NCBI GenBank assembly: GCA_951394045.1 | Contig: OX595986.1 | Coordinates: 3,687,534 to 3,751,533 of the forward strand | From: Nitzschia sp. DOCU1 | Lineage: Eukaryota; Bacillariophyta; Bacillariophyceae; Bacillariales; Bacillariaceae | Direction: 5' to 3' | Length of the DNA: 64,000 nucleotides | Shown here: positions 55,346 through 64,000 of the stretch, one piece after another | Layout of the letters: the number at the start of each line of letters is the position of its first letter | Position numbering within the stretch: position 1 is the stretch's first letter | The notes under the pieces: model-generated | Told to the model about the DNA's origin: nothing | Databases searched by the model: none | Seen by the model: only the letters and a program-made list of their open reading frames with translations | Position numbers and translations under genes: made by a program

Positions 55346-56024
55346 GGTTGCTGCCTAGAACGGGTAATGAACACGAGAAATTGATAAAGATGCTTCCCAA
55401 CCTTGTTGCACTCTGCAGCAGCGGCTCGTTGCTCAACAAGAGGGCCGACGATGGCGGCACTGCACTCGTCCACAAGCCGGGGGCCGAAAATGAGCGGCCG
55501 TAGCGCAGGTACTGAACGCGTGTACAAAAAAGTAGTATGTGAGCAAAGCGGTAAACTGTTTGAAACTAAGATAGTCACTTTTCGGTCCGTCCGGTCCATC
55601 CAGTCGAAGCAATCGAATCTATTTCTTCGACACTCTATTTATTGCCTGTAGGGCGACCGTCCGTGCTGGGAAGTGTGTGACTCAGTCGACTGAATAATAT
55701 TCGTCTGCTCTCATTTTTCTCGCTCTGTCTGCGGGGTGTCATACCTGGTACGCCTCCTTTAATTTTTGGTTGAAGGGTTCCTTATTCCCGCGTTCGAGGC
55801 CATGATGGATGCAGTCTTTCTTTTACCGGGTCGTCACGATGATGACCTTCCACAGCAATCACATGACAATGAACCTCTCTCATACTCTCTACGATTACTC
55901 AGCAGCTTACAACAGACGTATATCCTTCTATAGTTGAATATCTTATGATGCAGTAGAAATGATAGTTATAATACTTTTTAATGATACTACTGCTGAACCC
56001 ATCCTGACGCCCGTCGTCTATTTA
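55346..56024. other. Intergenic region upstream of eS7 and downstream of LRR1
   Basis: 679 bp. The right 180 bp (about 55845-56024) is the conserved 3' flank of the LRR genes, repeated at 57036 and 58227. The rest is unremarkable. Confidence 0.5.
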
Positions 56025-56516
56025 TTATTCGGCACTAATCGCAATACTCAATCCGTCTTTGAGATCGTTCAGAACCTTGCTCATATCCACATCCCCATTG
56101 GGTGCTTTGCAATTTTTGATGTTCAAGCTCTTGATGTGGTCATTTGACTTGAGCGCATCAACAAACAGGTCGAAGTCACTCGGCACACCTTGCAGAGTGC
56201 AGTTTTCCATGCTCAGTTCACTCAGGTTACTGGCATTCTTGGTGAGATTTGTGACACAGATACCCATCATCAAAAAGCTATCTTTCAGGACAACCTTTTC
56301 GACATTTGGCGGTTCTGCGAGGCTGCTGACAATCTTGGCTCGATCGTCGCCCTTGCAGCACGCGAGAAAGTCTTTGTCGAAAACGATGGACTTGATGCTT
56401 GTGTTGGACTTCATGGCGTCGACAAACTGGTCCGATTTCTCAAAATAGTCTTCGGGGATGTTGGAGAGGTGCAACTCCTCAAGTTTGTTGGCTTTGATAT
56501 CTTCGAGGATGGACAT
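56025..56516 (-). CDS. LRR (RNI-like) protein, tandem copy 1
   Basis: 163 aa from ATG 56516. Five or so short leucine-rich repeats of LxxLxLxN/C type: LEELHLSNIP, IKSIVFDKDF, VEKVVLKDSF, LSELSMENCTL, IKSLNIKNC. It has no signal peptide or membrane segment. The fold should be a partial horseshoe, probably for protein binding; function unknown. This is the most divergent of three tandem copies (for example LACCKGDD, FLMMGIC, LQGVPS, CKAPNGD). Its 699-bp upstream DNA is duplicated upstream of copy 2. Confidence 0.75.
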   Translation of the reverse strand: MSILEDIKANKLEELHLSNIPEDYFEKSDQFVDAMKSNTSIKSIVFDKDFLACCKGDDRAKIVSSLAEPPNVEKVVLKDSFLMMGICVTNLTKNASNLSELSMENCTLQGVPSDFDLFVDALKSNDHIKSLNIKNCKAPNGDVDMSKVLNDLKDGLSIAISAE

Positions 56517-56650
56517 GGTGGAAGTTACTGATCAAAGAAGTGGTGAGCAGTGGCAGCAGCACGAAATTAGGAGGCCGATGAGCGAAGATATGCTACTTCT
56601 CAGCCGTCTTGGCAAAGATTCCCAGCCGTGTTGGCTGTACGATTGGTCCG

Positions 56651-56855
56651 GTAGGCAATAATGGTTCCCCGTTTGATGCCCATCCAGTCACATATACCGG
56701 TAGATCATTTCCTCTGTTCTTCGTGTAAATCATTGTTCTTTCTCGGCTATTAGCGTCGATCCGAATGGAATCTGCCACGATGGAATCCGAAACTTCATTT
56801 CCTTTCTCCTTCCATTTTCCCTTTTCCCCCTTTTTTGATGAACATTCCCGGGAAA
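56651..56855 (+). repeat. Dispersed ~200-bp element, copy B1 (upstream of LRR1)
   Basis: Same element as at 16684-16885, with a different segment CATCCAGTCACATATACCGG in the first half. It lies 135 bp upstream of the LRR1 ATG. Confidence 0.75.
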
Positions 56856-56899
56856 AATGAAAAATCCGTCATGGTGGATCGGTCTTTCTTCTAAAATAC

Positions 56900-56924
56900 G
56901 TGTGACCGGCGATGCCGGTCACAC
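56900..56924. repeat. Perfect palindrome, 11-bp arms
   Basis: GTGTGACCGGC, GAT, GCCGGTCACAC: an exact hairpin with a 3-nt loop, in the spacer between LRR1 and LRR2. An identical copy is at 58091-58115. Confidence 0.9.
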
Positions 56925-57215
56925 ATCGCCTTTTCTGGTTGAGGGGTTCATTTCTGTCGTCGCGCCTGGAGGCATGATGGATCAGTCGTACGTACCTTCT
57001 AACGTCATCGGGTCGTCACCACAATGACCATGATGACCTTCCACAGCAATTACACGACAATGAACCTCTCTCATACTCTCTACGATTACTCAGCAGCTTA
57101 CAACAGACGTATATCCTTCTATAGTTGAATATCTTATGATGCAGTAGAAATGATAGTTATAATACTTTTTAATGATACTACTGCTGAACCCATCCTGACG
57201 CCCGTCGTCTATTTA

Positions 57216-57707
57216 TTATTCGGCACTAATCGCAATACTCAATCCATCTTTGAGATCGCTCAGAACTTTGCTCATATCCACATCCCCATGGGGTGCTTCG
57301 CAATTTTTGATGTTCAAGCTCTTGATGTGGTCATTTGACTTGAGCGCATCAACAAACAGGTCGAAGTCACTCGGCAAACTTTGCAGCGTGCAGTTTTCCA
57401 TGCTCAGTTCACTCAGGTTACTGGCATTCTTGGTGAGATTTGTGACACAGATACCCACCATCAAAAAGCTATCTTTCAGGACAACCTTTTCGACATTTGG
57501 CGGCTCTGCGAGGCTGCTGACAATCTTGGCTCGGTCGTCGCCCTTGGTGCACGCGAGAAAGTCTTTGTCGAAAACGACGGATTTGATGCTTGTGTTGGAC
57601 TTCATGGCGTCGACAAACTGGTCCGATTTCTCAAAGTAGTCTTCGGGGATGTTGGAGAGGTGCAACTCCTCAAGTTTGTTGGCTTTGATATCTTCGAGGA
57701 TGGACAT
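57216..57707 (-). CDS. LRR (RNI-like) protein, tandem copy 2
   Basis: 163 aa from ATG 57707. It differs from copy 3 at one residue (LQSLPS versus LQGLPS) and from copy 1 at about ten. Gene and spacer repeat at exactly 1191 bp. Same short leucine-rich repeats as copy 1; no named family beyond LRR/RNI-like. Confidence 0.75.
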   Translation of the reverse strand: MSILEDIKANKLEELHLSNIPEDYFEKSDQFVDAMKSNTSIKSVVFDKDFLACTKGDDRAKIVSSLAEPPNVEKVVLKDSFLMVGICVTNLTKNASNLSELSMENCTLQSLPSDFDLFVDALKSNDHIKSLNIKNCEAPHGDVDMSKVLSDLKDGLSIAISAE

Positions 57708-57841
57708 GGTGGAAGTTACTGATCAAAGAAGTGGTGAGCAGTGGCAGCAGCACGAAATTAGGAGGCCGATGAGCGAAGATATGCTACTTCTCAGCCGTCT
57801 TGGCAAAGATTCCCAGCCGTGTTGGCTGTACGATTGGTCCG

Positions 57842-58046
57842 GTAGGCAATAATGGTTCCCCGTTTGATGCCCATCCAGTCACATATACCGGTAGATCATT
57901 TCCTCTGTTCTTCGTGTAAATCATTGTTCTTTCTCGGCTATTAGCGTCGATCCGAATGGAATCTGCCACGATGGAATCCGAAACTTCATTTCCTTTCTCC
58001 TTCCATTTTCCCTTTTCCCCCTTTTTTGATGAACATTCCCGGGAAA
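57842..58046 (+). repeat. Dispersed ~200-bp element, copy B2 (upstream of LRR2)
   Basis: As far as I can read it, identical to copy B1 at 56651, carried along in the 1191-bp duplication. Confidence 0.8.
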
Positions 58047-58090
58047 AATGAAAAATCCGTCATGGTGGATCGGTCTTTCTTCTAAAATAC

Positions 58091-58115
58091 GTGTGACCGG
58101 CGATGCCGGTCACAC
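58091..58115. repeat. Perfect palindrome, second copy
   Basis: Same 25-bp palindrome as at 56900-56924, exactly 1191 bp away, in the LRR2-LRR3 spacer. Confidence 0.9.
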
Positions 58116-58406
58116 ATCGCCTTTTCTGGTTGAGGGGTTCATTTCTGTCGTCGCGCCTGGAGGCATGATGGATCAGTCGTACGTACCTTCTAACGTCATC
58201 GGGTCGTCACCACAATGACCATGATGACCTTCCACAGCAATTACACGACAATGAACCTCTCTCATACTCTCTACGATTACTCAGCAGCTTACAACAGACG
58301 TATATCCTTCTATAGTTGAATATCTTATGATGCAGTAGAAATGATAGTTATAATACTTTTTAATGATACTACTGCTGAACCCATCCTGACGCCCGTCGTC
58401 TATTTA

Positions 58407-58898
58407 TTATTCGGCACTAATCGCAATACTCAATCCGTCTTTGAGATCGCTCAGAACTTTGCTCATATCCACATCCCCATGGGGTGCTTCGCAATTTTTG
58501 ATGTTCAAGCTCTTGATGTGGTCATTTGACTTGAGCGCATCAACAAACAGGTCGAAGTCACTCGGCAAACCTTGCAGCGTGCAGTTTTCCATGCTCAGTT
58601 CACTCAGGTTACTGGCATTCTTGGTGAGATTTGTGACACAGATACCCACCATCAAAAAGCTATCTTTCAGGACAACCTTTTCGACATTTGGCGGCTCTGC
58701 GAGGCTGCTGACAATCTTGGCTCGGTCGTCGCCCTTGGTGCACGCGAGAAAGTCTTTGTCGAAAACGACGGATTTGATGCTTGTGTTGGACTTCATGGCG
58801 TCGACAAACTGGTCCGATTTCTCAAAGTAGTCTTCGGGGATGTTGGAGAGGTGCAACTCCTCAAGTTTGTTGGCTTTGATATCTTCGAGGATGGACAT
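58407..58898 (-). CDS. LRR (RNI-like) protein, tandem copy 3
   Basis: 163 aa from ATG 58898, nearly identical to copy 2. Unlike copies 1 and 2, its upstream DNA changes 26 bp past the ATG, so it may have a different promoter. That DNA still contains a diverged copy of the dispersed element (59016-59205). This is probably the source gene of the duplicated unit. Confidence 0.75.
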   Translation of the reverse strand: MSILEDIKANKLEELHLSNIPEDYFEKSDQFVDAMKSNTSIKSVVFDKDFLACTKGDDRAKIVSSLAEPPNVEKVVLKDSFLMVGICVTNLTKNASNLSELSMENCTLQGLPSDFDLFVDALKSNDHIKSLNIKNCEAPHGDVDMSKVLSDLKDGLSIAISAE

Positions 58899-59354
58899 GG
58901 TGGAAGTTACTGATCAAAGAAGTGGTGAAGCAGGGTCAGCAGAACGAAATTATGCGATCGATTGCGATGAGCGAAGATACTTGCTAGCGAGCCGTCTTGG
59001 CTGTACGATTGGTCCGGTAGGTAATAATGGTTCAACTTTTGATGCCCAGGCTTAGATCATTTCTGGTCTTCATTAAGTAAATCATTGTTGAAGTTGCCAC
59101 GATGGAACCCTATCATATGTATGTCATAAACTTCTCTTTTCCTTTTTCCTTCCCTTTTTTCCTTTTCCCTCTTTTTAGCTGCCCATTCCTTAATTAAAAA
59201 TTTCCCAAGGGTCATCATCAAGGTTTGTCTTGACAGACTCGACCAACAAGCAAAAAAGCAAACGAAGGGCTCTGCTACAGGTAGTGGAGATAGTGCTTCA
59301 ATCACCCACGAATAGACGACAAGCATCCGGTGCCATCTTTGCATGTCATTTTAG
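58899..59354. other. Divergent region upstream of LRR3 and the UPF0598 gene
   Basis: 456 bp. The first 26 bp continue the array; then the sequence diverges. It contains dispersed element copy C at 59016-59205. Confidence 0.5.
59016..59205 (+). repeat. Dispersed ~200-bp element, copy C
   Basis: Shares GTAGGTAATAATGG, the GCCCAGGCTTAGATCATTTC block with copy A (16.7 kb), TAAATCATTGTT and the closing pyrimidine tract. It lacks the GATCCGAATGGAATC segment. Confidence 0.75.
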
Positions 59355-60276
59355 ATGGAGAGTTGTTTTGATTGGGATCTTATAAAAATAATGCAGACAA
59401 CGAACTTAATCCGCAGAAAAATGATGGTGAGGACGATCGAACTTTGGAATGTTTTCCCTGCTGTACGAGTATGCGGGCCACACCACCGTACAGCAAGCTG
59501 TTCTGCAAAATGCCACTTTTCGAGTGAAAATCATCATAAAGAAATGAGTTATATTGACAGGTGGTTTGATTCGATTGTCAAGACAGAGGATTTCTATGCT
59601 AGACACTCAGAAGGCAAAATTCGCAGATATTTCTACAACGTTGACCTGCAGGGCCGGCTGTTTCTCGGTGAGTGAAAGTCGAATCGTCTTGCAAGACGTA
59701 TTGATATTCTATTTCGCCTCAATATGAATCATTCCATCTGCCGTAGAGGAAACACTCCCAAAAAATATTGCTACCTCGATCAAGGACAACAAGTTTCTCA
59801 ACTTCTTTTTCTCGAGAATACGACCGGTCAGGGATGTCGACGTGGAATTTCTTGCCGAAGAAGGTATCGAAAAGGACTACCCTTTCGTATCTCTCTGTGG
59901 GAGGGAAGTGAATTTCATAAGGCCGGCTGCAACACCCATAGTTTTCCACTCTATGCAGGGAGATGATCTACATTTTGGTGGCGATCTCGCTCAACCATTT
60001 CAGGGCGGTAGCCTCGCGATATCTTCGAGAACAGGACGCCTATACCACAGGGTGCAGCGCGAGGTTAGAAAAGATGAACCATCATCCAGCAATGAGTATG
60101 GTCTGATTAGATCGACATTAGCAGTAACTCTTGCGGAGTCTATTCATCCAGGAGATTGCGATAAGACCGCAACGGGCCTATATTTCAGTGCAAAAGGGGC
60201 GAGCACAGTCATTGACGAATTGCCGATTGATTCAGAGCCCGGCGACTGGGCCTTTCCGGGGACTGAACTTGAATAA
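59355..60276 (+). CDS. UPF0598 (C8orf82-like) protein
   Basis: Exons 59355-59667 and 59747-60276, intron 79 bp (GTGAGT...CGTAG), 280 aa. The core spans the intron: RRYFYNVDLQGRLFLEETLP, then KDNKFLNFFFSRIRP and DYPFVSLCGREVNFIRP, all matching UPF0598, found from protists to humans (C8orf82) and reported as mitochondrial in animals. LHFGGDLAQPF and GRLYH are further family blocks. The biochemical role is unknown. ATG 59355 gives an N-terminal extension that may be a presequence; ATG 59544 (MSYIDRW) is an alternative start. Confidence 0.85.
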
Positions 60277-60305
60277 CTGGGTACAACCTTGGTGTATTAT
60301 CTAGC

Positions 60306-63111
60306 TTATTCCTGGTAGAAGCCATTCGGGATCTCTGTATGCTCTTCCTCATCCAGCGCCTCTCCATCAAGATCCCCACCATCATCGTCCTCCTCTAGGG
60401 GCTGACCATCTAAATCTTCCCCTTCACTTGCCTTCGGAACCTCTTCTTCGTCCAGCGCTTCGCCGTCGATGTCATCGTCGTCGAGAGCCACCCCATCAAC
60501 GTCCGCACTCTCGGCCTCAAGTGGAACGCCGTCGATACCATCTTCATCCATCGGCTCACCGTCCATGTCTTCGTCAACTGGATCGCCATCAATGTCATCA
60601 TCGGTGAAGCTTTTGCCGTGAACGTCTAGACTTTGGTTTACCACGTTGCCGTCGTTCGGGACATCGATATCATTTCCCTCCTCGTCAATTGGCGCACCGT
60701 CCAGATCCTCGTCGTCGTCGGCACCGTGCTCCTCGCTTGTTGTCGGGAAACGATTCGTACCACCTTTGGTATCCTGATGGCCCAAATTTTCACCGTCACT
60801 TGAATGTGTCATTGTGACATGTTGATGAGGATCTTGGTGGTCTCGATTGTACCGATTGTCATTCGATCCGTCACTTTGGCTAGAATCTGACTCGCTCCTC
60901 TCCTCGTCGTCACTTTCATCCTCGGCAACTTCAGTCCAGTCGCCTCTGGCTTGCTTTATGATAACTTCGGCCTGTTCTTCTACCACTTTCTCGGTTTCGG
61001 TTGTAGCGGCGTTGGTTTCCTCTGCTGAGGGATTGTCCTGCGGCTCCTCGCGCTTGATCTCCTTGCCCGAGAAGCGAGCCTCCAGCTCGTCCAAAAAGGC
61101 GGGATTGTAAACCGACCACTCAGTCCATGCGCCTAGAACGGTAGAAACTGCGTTTCTCAGTTTGTTCATCGTCATTCTCCCTACTTGACCTGAGCCATGA
61201 CGACCAAGACTGGTAAAGATTTCTGGAGCCATCTTCTCGAGTGCGTCCCGATACATGAATGCATTGCGCACGCCAGGTTGCTGGGAGTTGAAGAGAATGT
61301 CGGACATTAAATATAATCGGGCGATTCGCATGTCGACTGTAATATGAGGCGAGTCGTCCATGAGAGTTTCTTTGAGCAGCGCTGAAATTTCTTGCGCGGC
61401 GCCGCTCTTCTCGAAGCAGAAAGCCATGGCGGAGCAAATCGTTTGGCGGGAGATCGAAAGGTTCTTTCTAACAAGGAAACTGAATCTGTCCCTGTCTGCA
61501 GTGGAAAGAGTCGTTCCGCCGTCCCAGTTCGGATTGCGACGATTGCCCATCCGACGATTGTTTCTGGCACGCTCGATTTGGCGCCCAGTCAAGAACTCTT
61601 TCTTTCCTTGCACTTTCTCAGTACCACGGTTCTCGACCCTTTGATCCTTCTCTTTTCTCATTTTCTCTTTCTTTTCTTCGGACTCCGCCCTTTCCTTGCT
61701 AGACGCTAGTCGGTCGAGCGGCGGAGGGATCCAGTACCTCCCGTTGGGATGGAACATAACGAAAGGCTCAGTGCGCCAATTGGAGAAGGTGTCACCTTGA
61801 CAGAAAGAGTAAACACGCCATCGATAAAATATATGCTCATCCCTCTGCGCCTCTGTTTTGGCAGAGTTCATCACAAGAAAACTGTATTGCGGGTTCCCGC
61901 CTTCCTGCGCCATTAATTTTCGCTCCAGCTGTGAGCCATCCTTTGCGATAAATGACGCAATGGTACTGATGAAATGAAATCGGTCTTTGTCTTTGGGCAG
62001 ATTCACTCGAATCGCACTCTCCGCGTGTAACGCCGGCAGGAACGTCGCAGCTTTGGAAATGTCGACAGGTTCCTCTGGACCATTAAATTGAATCATCGAC
62101 GGCATGCCATCCTCTCTGATGAAGATCTCGTCCGGGTCCTCAAAAACGCTAGAAGTGGTAGCTGGAGTTTCAGGTTCCGAGCGTTGAAGTGGTTTCATTG
62201 CTATACCACCACCGGTTCCTTCTCTCACATTTTTCTTTACGTTCTTTCCCCATCGCATCATCAGCAACCGGCCTACGTTGAACGGGTCGGCCTCATTGCA
62301 TGCCTCCATTGCCTCTTCAGCATCTTCCCTGTTCATAAAACAAACAAAACCTGCACCCAAAGAGCGTTGAGGAACCATCTGGTAACATACAAGTTACTGC
62401 GGAATGCGGGTTGCTCTTGCTTACCCGTGTTACGCTTCCGGCTGCGCTCCGCCTGCGTCCTGGGCCACATGATTTTTACAGAGAATAATTCACCTTTTTC
62501 GGCGATAGCATGATTAGTGACAAGTCGACGATAGAATTATCCCCATTGAAGTCTTTGAATATGAAGGCAAACAATCAAGAAAGCAAACGCAAACAAAGGT
62601 CCTCACCGAACTGCAGAAAGAGCTCTGTCAGATCCTCTCTGGTAATAGTGTCGTTCAAAATTTTGACAAGTTGAGTAAACTGCAGATTTGTTCAACCCCA
62701 AAGAGACAATGTTCCTGTTACTCACTCAGTGATGGATGGAGCAAGATTCCCCACAAAAATATTTGTCGTCAAGTGCTCCTCTGAAGGATCTACAAAACTC
62801 CCCTTCTTATCCGGAACAAATCGATATGGATCTTGTGAAACCTTGTGCTTCTCGGCTTCCAATTCTTGCAAAAGCGCATCCATTTTTGCTTTTCGATCAT
62901 CATTAGGCTTATGGTGGCGTTTCATGGAGGACGTTATAGCTATTGGCAACATCATCTTTTTCTCCTTGGACGGGGAAGCCGACTGACTTGTCTGCGCACT
63001 GGATTGGGATTCGGATCGGGGACGCTTGGCCTTCTTACTGAGCGCCGCAAACGCATCTTCATCATCTGACGATGATTCTTCTGCTGCTTGCTGGCCCCTC
63101 CTTCGGATCAT
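60306..63111 (-). CDS. U2SURP: U2 snRNP-associated SR140 protein (RRM, SURP and CID domains)
   Basis: Four exons from ATG 63111: 63111-62726, 62638-62607 (32 nt), 62493-62425 (69 nt) and 62350-60306; introns 87, 113 and 74 bp, all in frame (843 aa). The RRM starts TTNIFVGNLAPSITEEDLTE, spans the tiny exons (VKIMWPRTQAERSRKRNTG) and ends GFVCFMNREDAEEAM. SURP is at about 270-320 (FHFISTIASFIAKDG...YRWRVYSF) and the CID at about 430-570 (RIARLYLMSDILFNS). The long acidic tail repeats [DI]DG-[EDVA]-[PA]-[LMV]-[DE] units, seen in shorter form in animal and plant SR140. It joins the U2 snRNP in pre-mRNA splicing. An upstream exon cannot be excluded. Confidence 0.93.
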
Positions 63112-63775
63112 ATTTTTAACAGTGTGAAAAGCCCGCTTTTGTGACTGTGACGTAATGATGCAAATTAAGAGTTGATTACAACAACATTGTGATACGATCA
63201 CAACAGCAAATTCGTGTTCCTCTCGCTCTTTTTGCTTGATGCACGCTGTGACGCCAGTAGAGCACGCGCACGACCACAGACGGACGGGGGCGAAACCACC
63301 CTTGACTCAATCGACTAACTACTGTACGAAAATCTAATTACTACTATGTACCTTATTACTCCCGGAGTGAGCTCCAAGAAGTTCCACTAGCTAGTCTGCT
63401 ACTATGGCCGATTTTGTTCATTGTTATAAGGGAAACATGAGAGGGACCTGATACAGATCTCCTCTCGACGCTAGACTCGGCATGTTGCGGAAGCAACGGC
63501 GAAATTTGTCATCTGACAACGTGGCAGACCATGGCAAGTGCAGCATAACAAACGTAAAAATACAGTGCGCCTCCTACTTTATTGCTGTTGTGTATTGGTT
63601 TGTAGCTTTGGCATTTCTTGTTTTGTCAACCCAATGAAATGTTTGTGGTGGACACGCCACGACGACTGTCCGTCCTTAGAAAATAATATAATGGTCCGCC
63701 CCAGAGGTTTAGAACATCATGCTGGGTAACAGGATAGCGGAATCGCTTCTCCTTGATACTACCCATGACAATTAT
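63112..63775. other. Intergenic region
   Basis: 664 bp between SR140 and the gene cut by the right edge. No gene or repeat seen. Confidence 0.4.
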
Positions 63776-64000
63776 TTACCAGCCATCATCTGCTTCTTCT
63801 GCAAGGCGTTTTTTGTCTTCTTCTGTCATTTCCAATTCTTCGTCGGTGGTGCCTCCCGACGCCTTGAGAGCTTGTTCTAGCTGACTGGTCAAAGAACTCA
63901 CATCCGACACGGAACTAACCTCCACATCCTCCAAAAGCATACCAGAAAGTTTGGTCGCCATGCTTTCCGAAACACCGCCTCCTCGCTCTTTTGCTCGTTC
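63776..64000 (-). CDS. C-terminal part of a gene running past the right edge
   Basis: The frame is open from the right edge to TAA at 63776 (75 codons). Sequence upstream of the internal ATG at 63961 (ERAKERGGGVSES) is also open, so this is either the end of a longer protein or a 61-residue protein starting there. It is acidic: LSGMLLEDVEVSSVSDVSS, a short helix and TEEDKKRLAEEADDGW. No family recognised. Confidence 0.45.
   Translation of the reverse strand, partial: ERAKERGGGVSESMATKLSGMLLEDVEVSSVSDVSSLTSQLEQALKASGGTTDEELEMTEEDKKRLAEEADDGW

Larger units (their letters stand above)
56025..58898. repeat. Tandem array of three 1191-bp LRR-plus-spacer units
   Basis: Stops at 56025, 57216 and 58407 and starts at 56516, 57707 and 58898 are each spaced by 1191 bp. 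The two spacers (56517-57215 and 57708-58406) look identical except for a base or two, which indicates a recent unit duplication. LRR1 is older. Confidence 0.95.

Noticed and set aside
56059..58913. Plus-strand ORFs of 113-129 codons inside each LRR copy
   Set aside because: They recur only because the LRR genes are duplicated; the minus frame shows real leucine-rich repeats.

Overview
The window is nuclear DNA from a photosynthetic stramenopile, most likely a pennate diatom. Three things point there. Several proteins carry N-terminal signal peptides followed by a plastid-entry phenylalanine motif (AFAP or SAFS type at 39.5, 44.2 and 47.6 kb). Genes are packed at about one per 1.7 kb, with short GT-AG introns of 66-137 bp. 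The gene content includes a divergent cyclin of the type expanded in diatoms, a large uncharacterised family I recall from diatom genomes, and a secreted or cell-surface protein rich in Ser, Thr and Pro. The gene set is otherwise eukaryotic housekeeping. I see no phage, IS or CRISPR structure.

Layout. 0-10 kb: a Myb DNA-binding protein cut by the left edge, signal peptide peptidase, a four-exon VASt-domain membrane protein with a zinc finger, and a cysteine-rich Zn/Cd P1B-ATPase. 10-16 kb: the exosome cofactor C1D, an intron-containing tRNA-Val(UAC), a TrmB-type tRNA methyltransferase interrupted by an in-frame TAG, a single-pass membrane protein, and glyoxalase II. 16-21 kb: a gene-poor stretch with repeats and one disordered protein. 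21-31 kb: cyclin, M32 carboxypeptidase, a frame-broken member of a diatom-expanded family, a coiled-coil membrane protein and a PhyH dioxygenase. 31-45 kb: dense housekeeping genes (PIG-Q, RFC2, TRM10, NOM1, two plastid YbaB proteins, lysyl-tRNA synthetase, eIF3h) and an intron-containing tRNA-Ser(UGA). 45-55 kb: a small TPR-like protein, a p24 cargo receptor, a Tic22-like plastid protein, a multi-pass membrane protein, a fucosyltransferase-like enzyme, a prolyl 4-hydroxylase and ribosomal protein eS7. 55-59 kb: three tandem LRR genes with an exact 1191-bp period. 59-64 kb: a UPF0598 protein, the U2 snRNP-associated SR140 protein in at least four exons, and a gene cut by the right edge.

Functional grouping. 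Many genes serve RNA and translation: TRM10, TrmB, C1D, NOM1, LysRS, eIF3h, eS7, SR140 and two tRNAs. Others belong to the secretory pathway: SPP, PIG-Q, p24, the fucosyltransferase-like enzyme and the prolyl hydroxylase. No operon-like logic is evident. The arrangement is mostly divergent pairs sharing 350-700 bp of upstream DNA and convergent pairs separated by 0-150 bp.

The most unusual items are the in-frame stop in TrmB, the LRR array with a roughly 200-bp upstream element also found 40 kb away, the LysRS C-terminal GST-like extension, the Cys-pair-rich ATPase N-terminus and the frame break in the diatom-family gene. All splice sites given are my own reading of GT-AG signals, reading frame and family similarity. 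No database search was possible.
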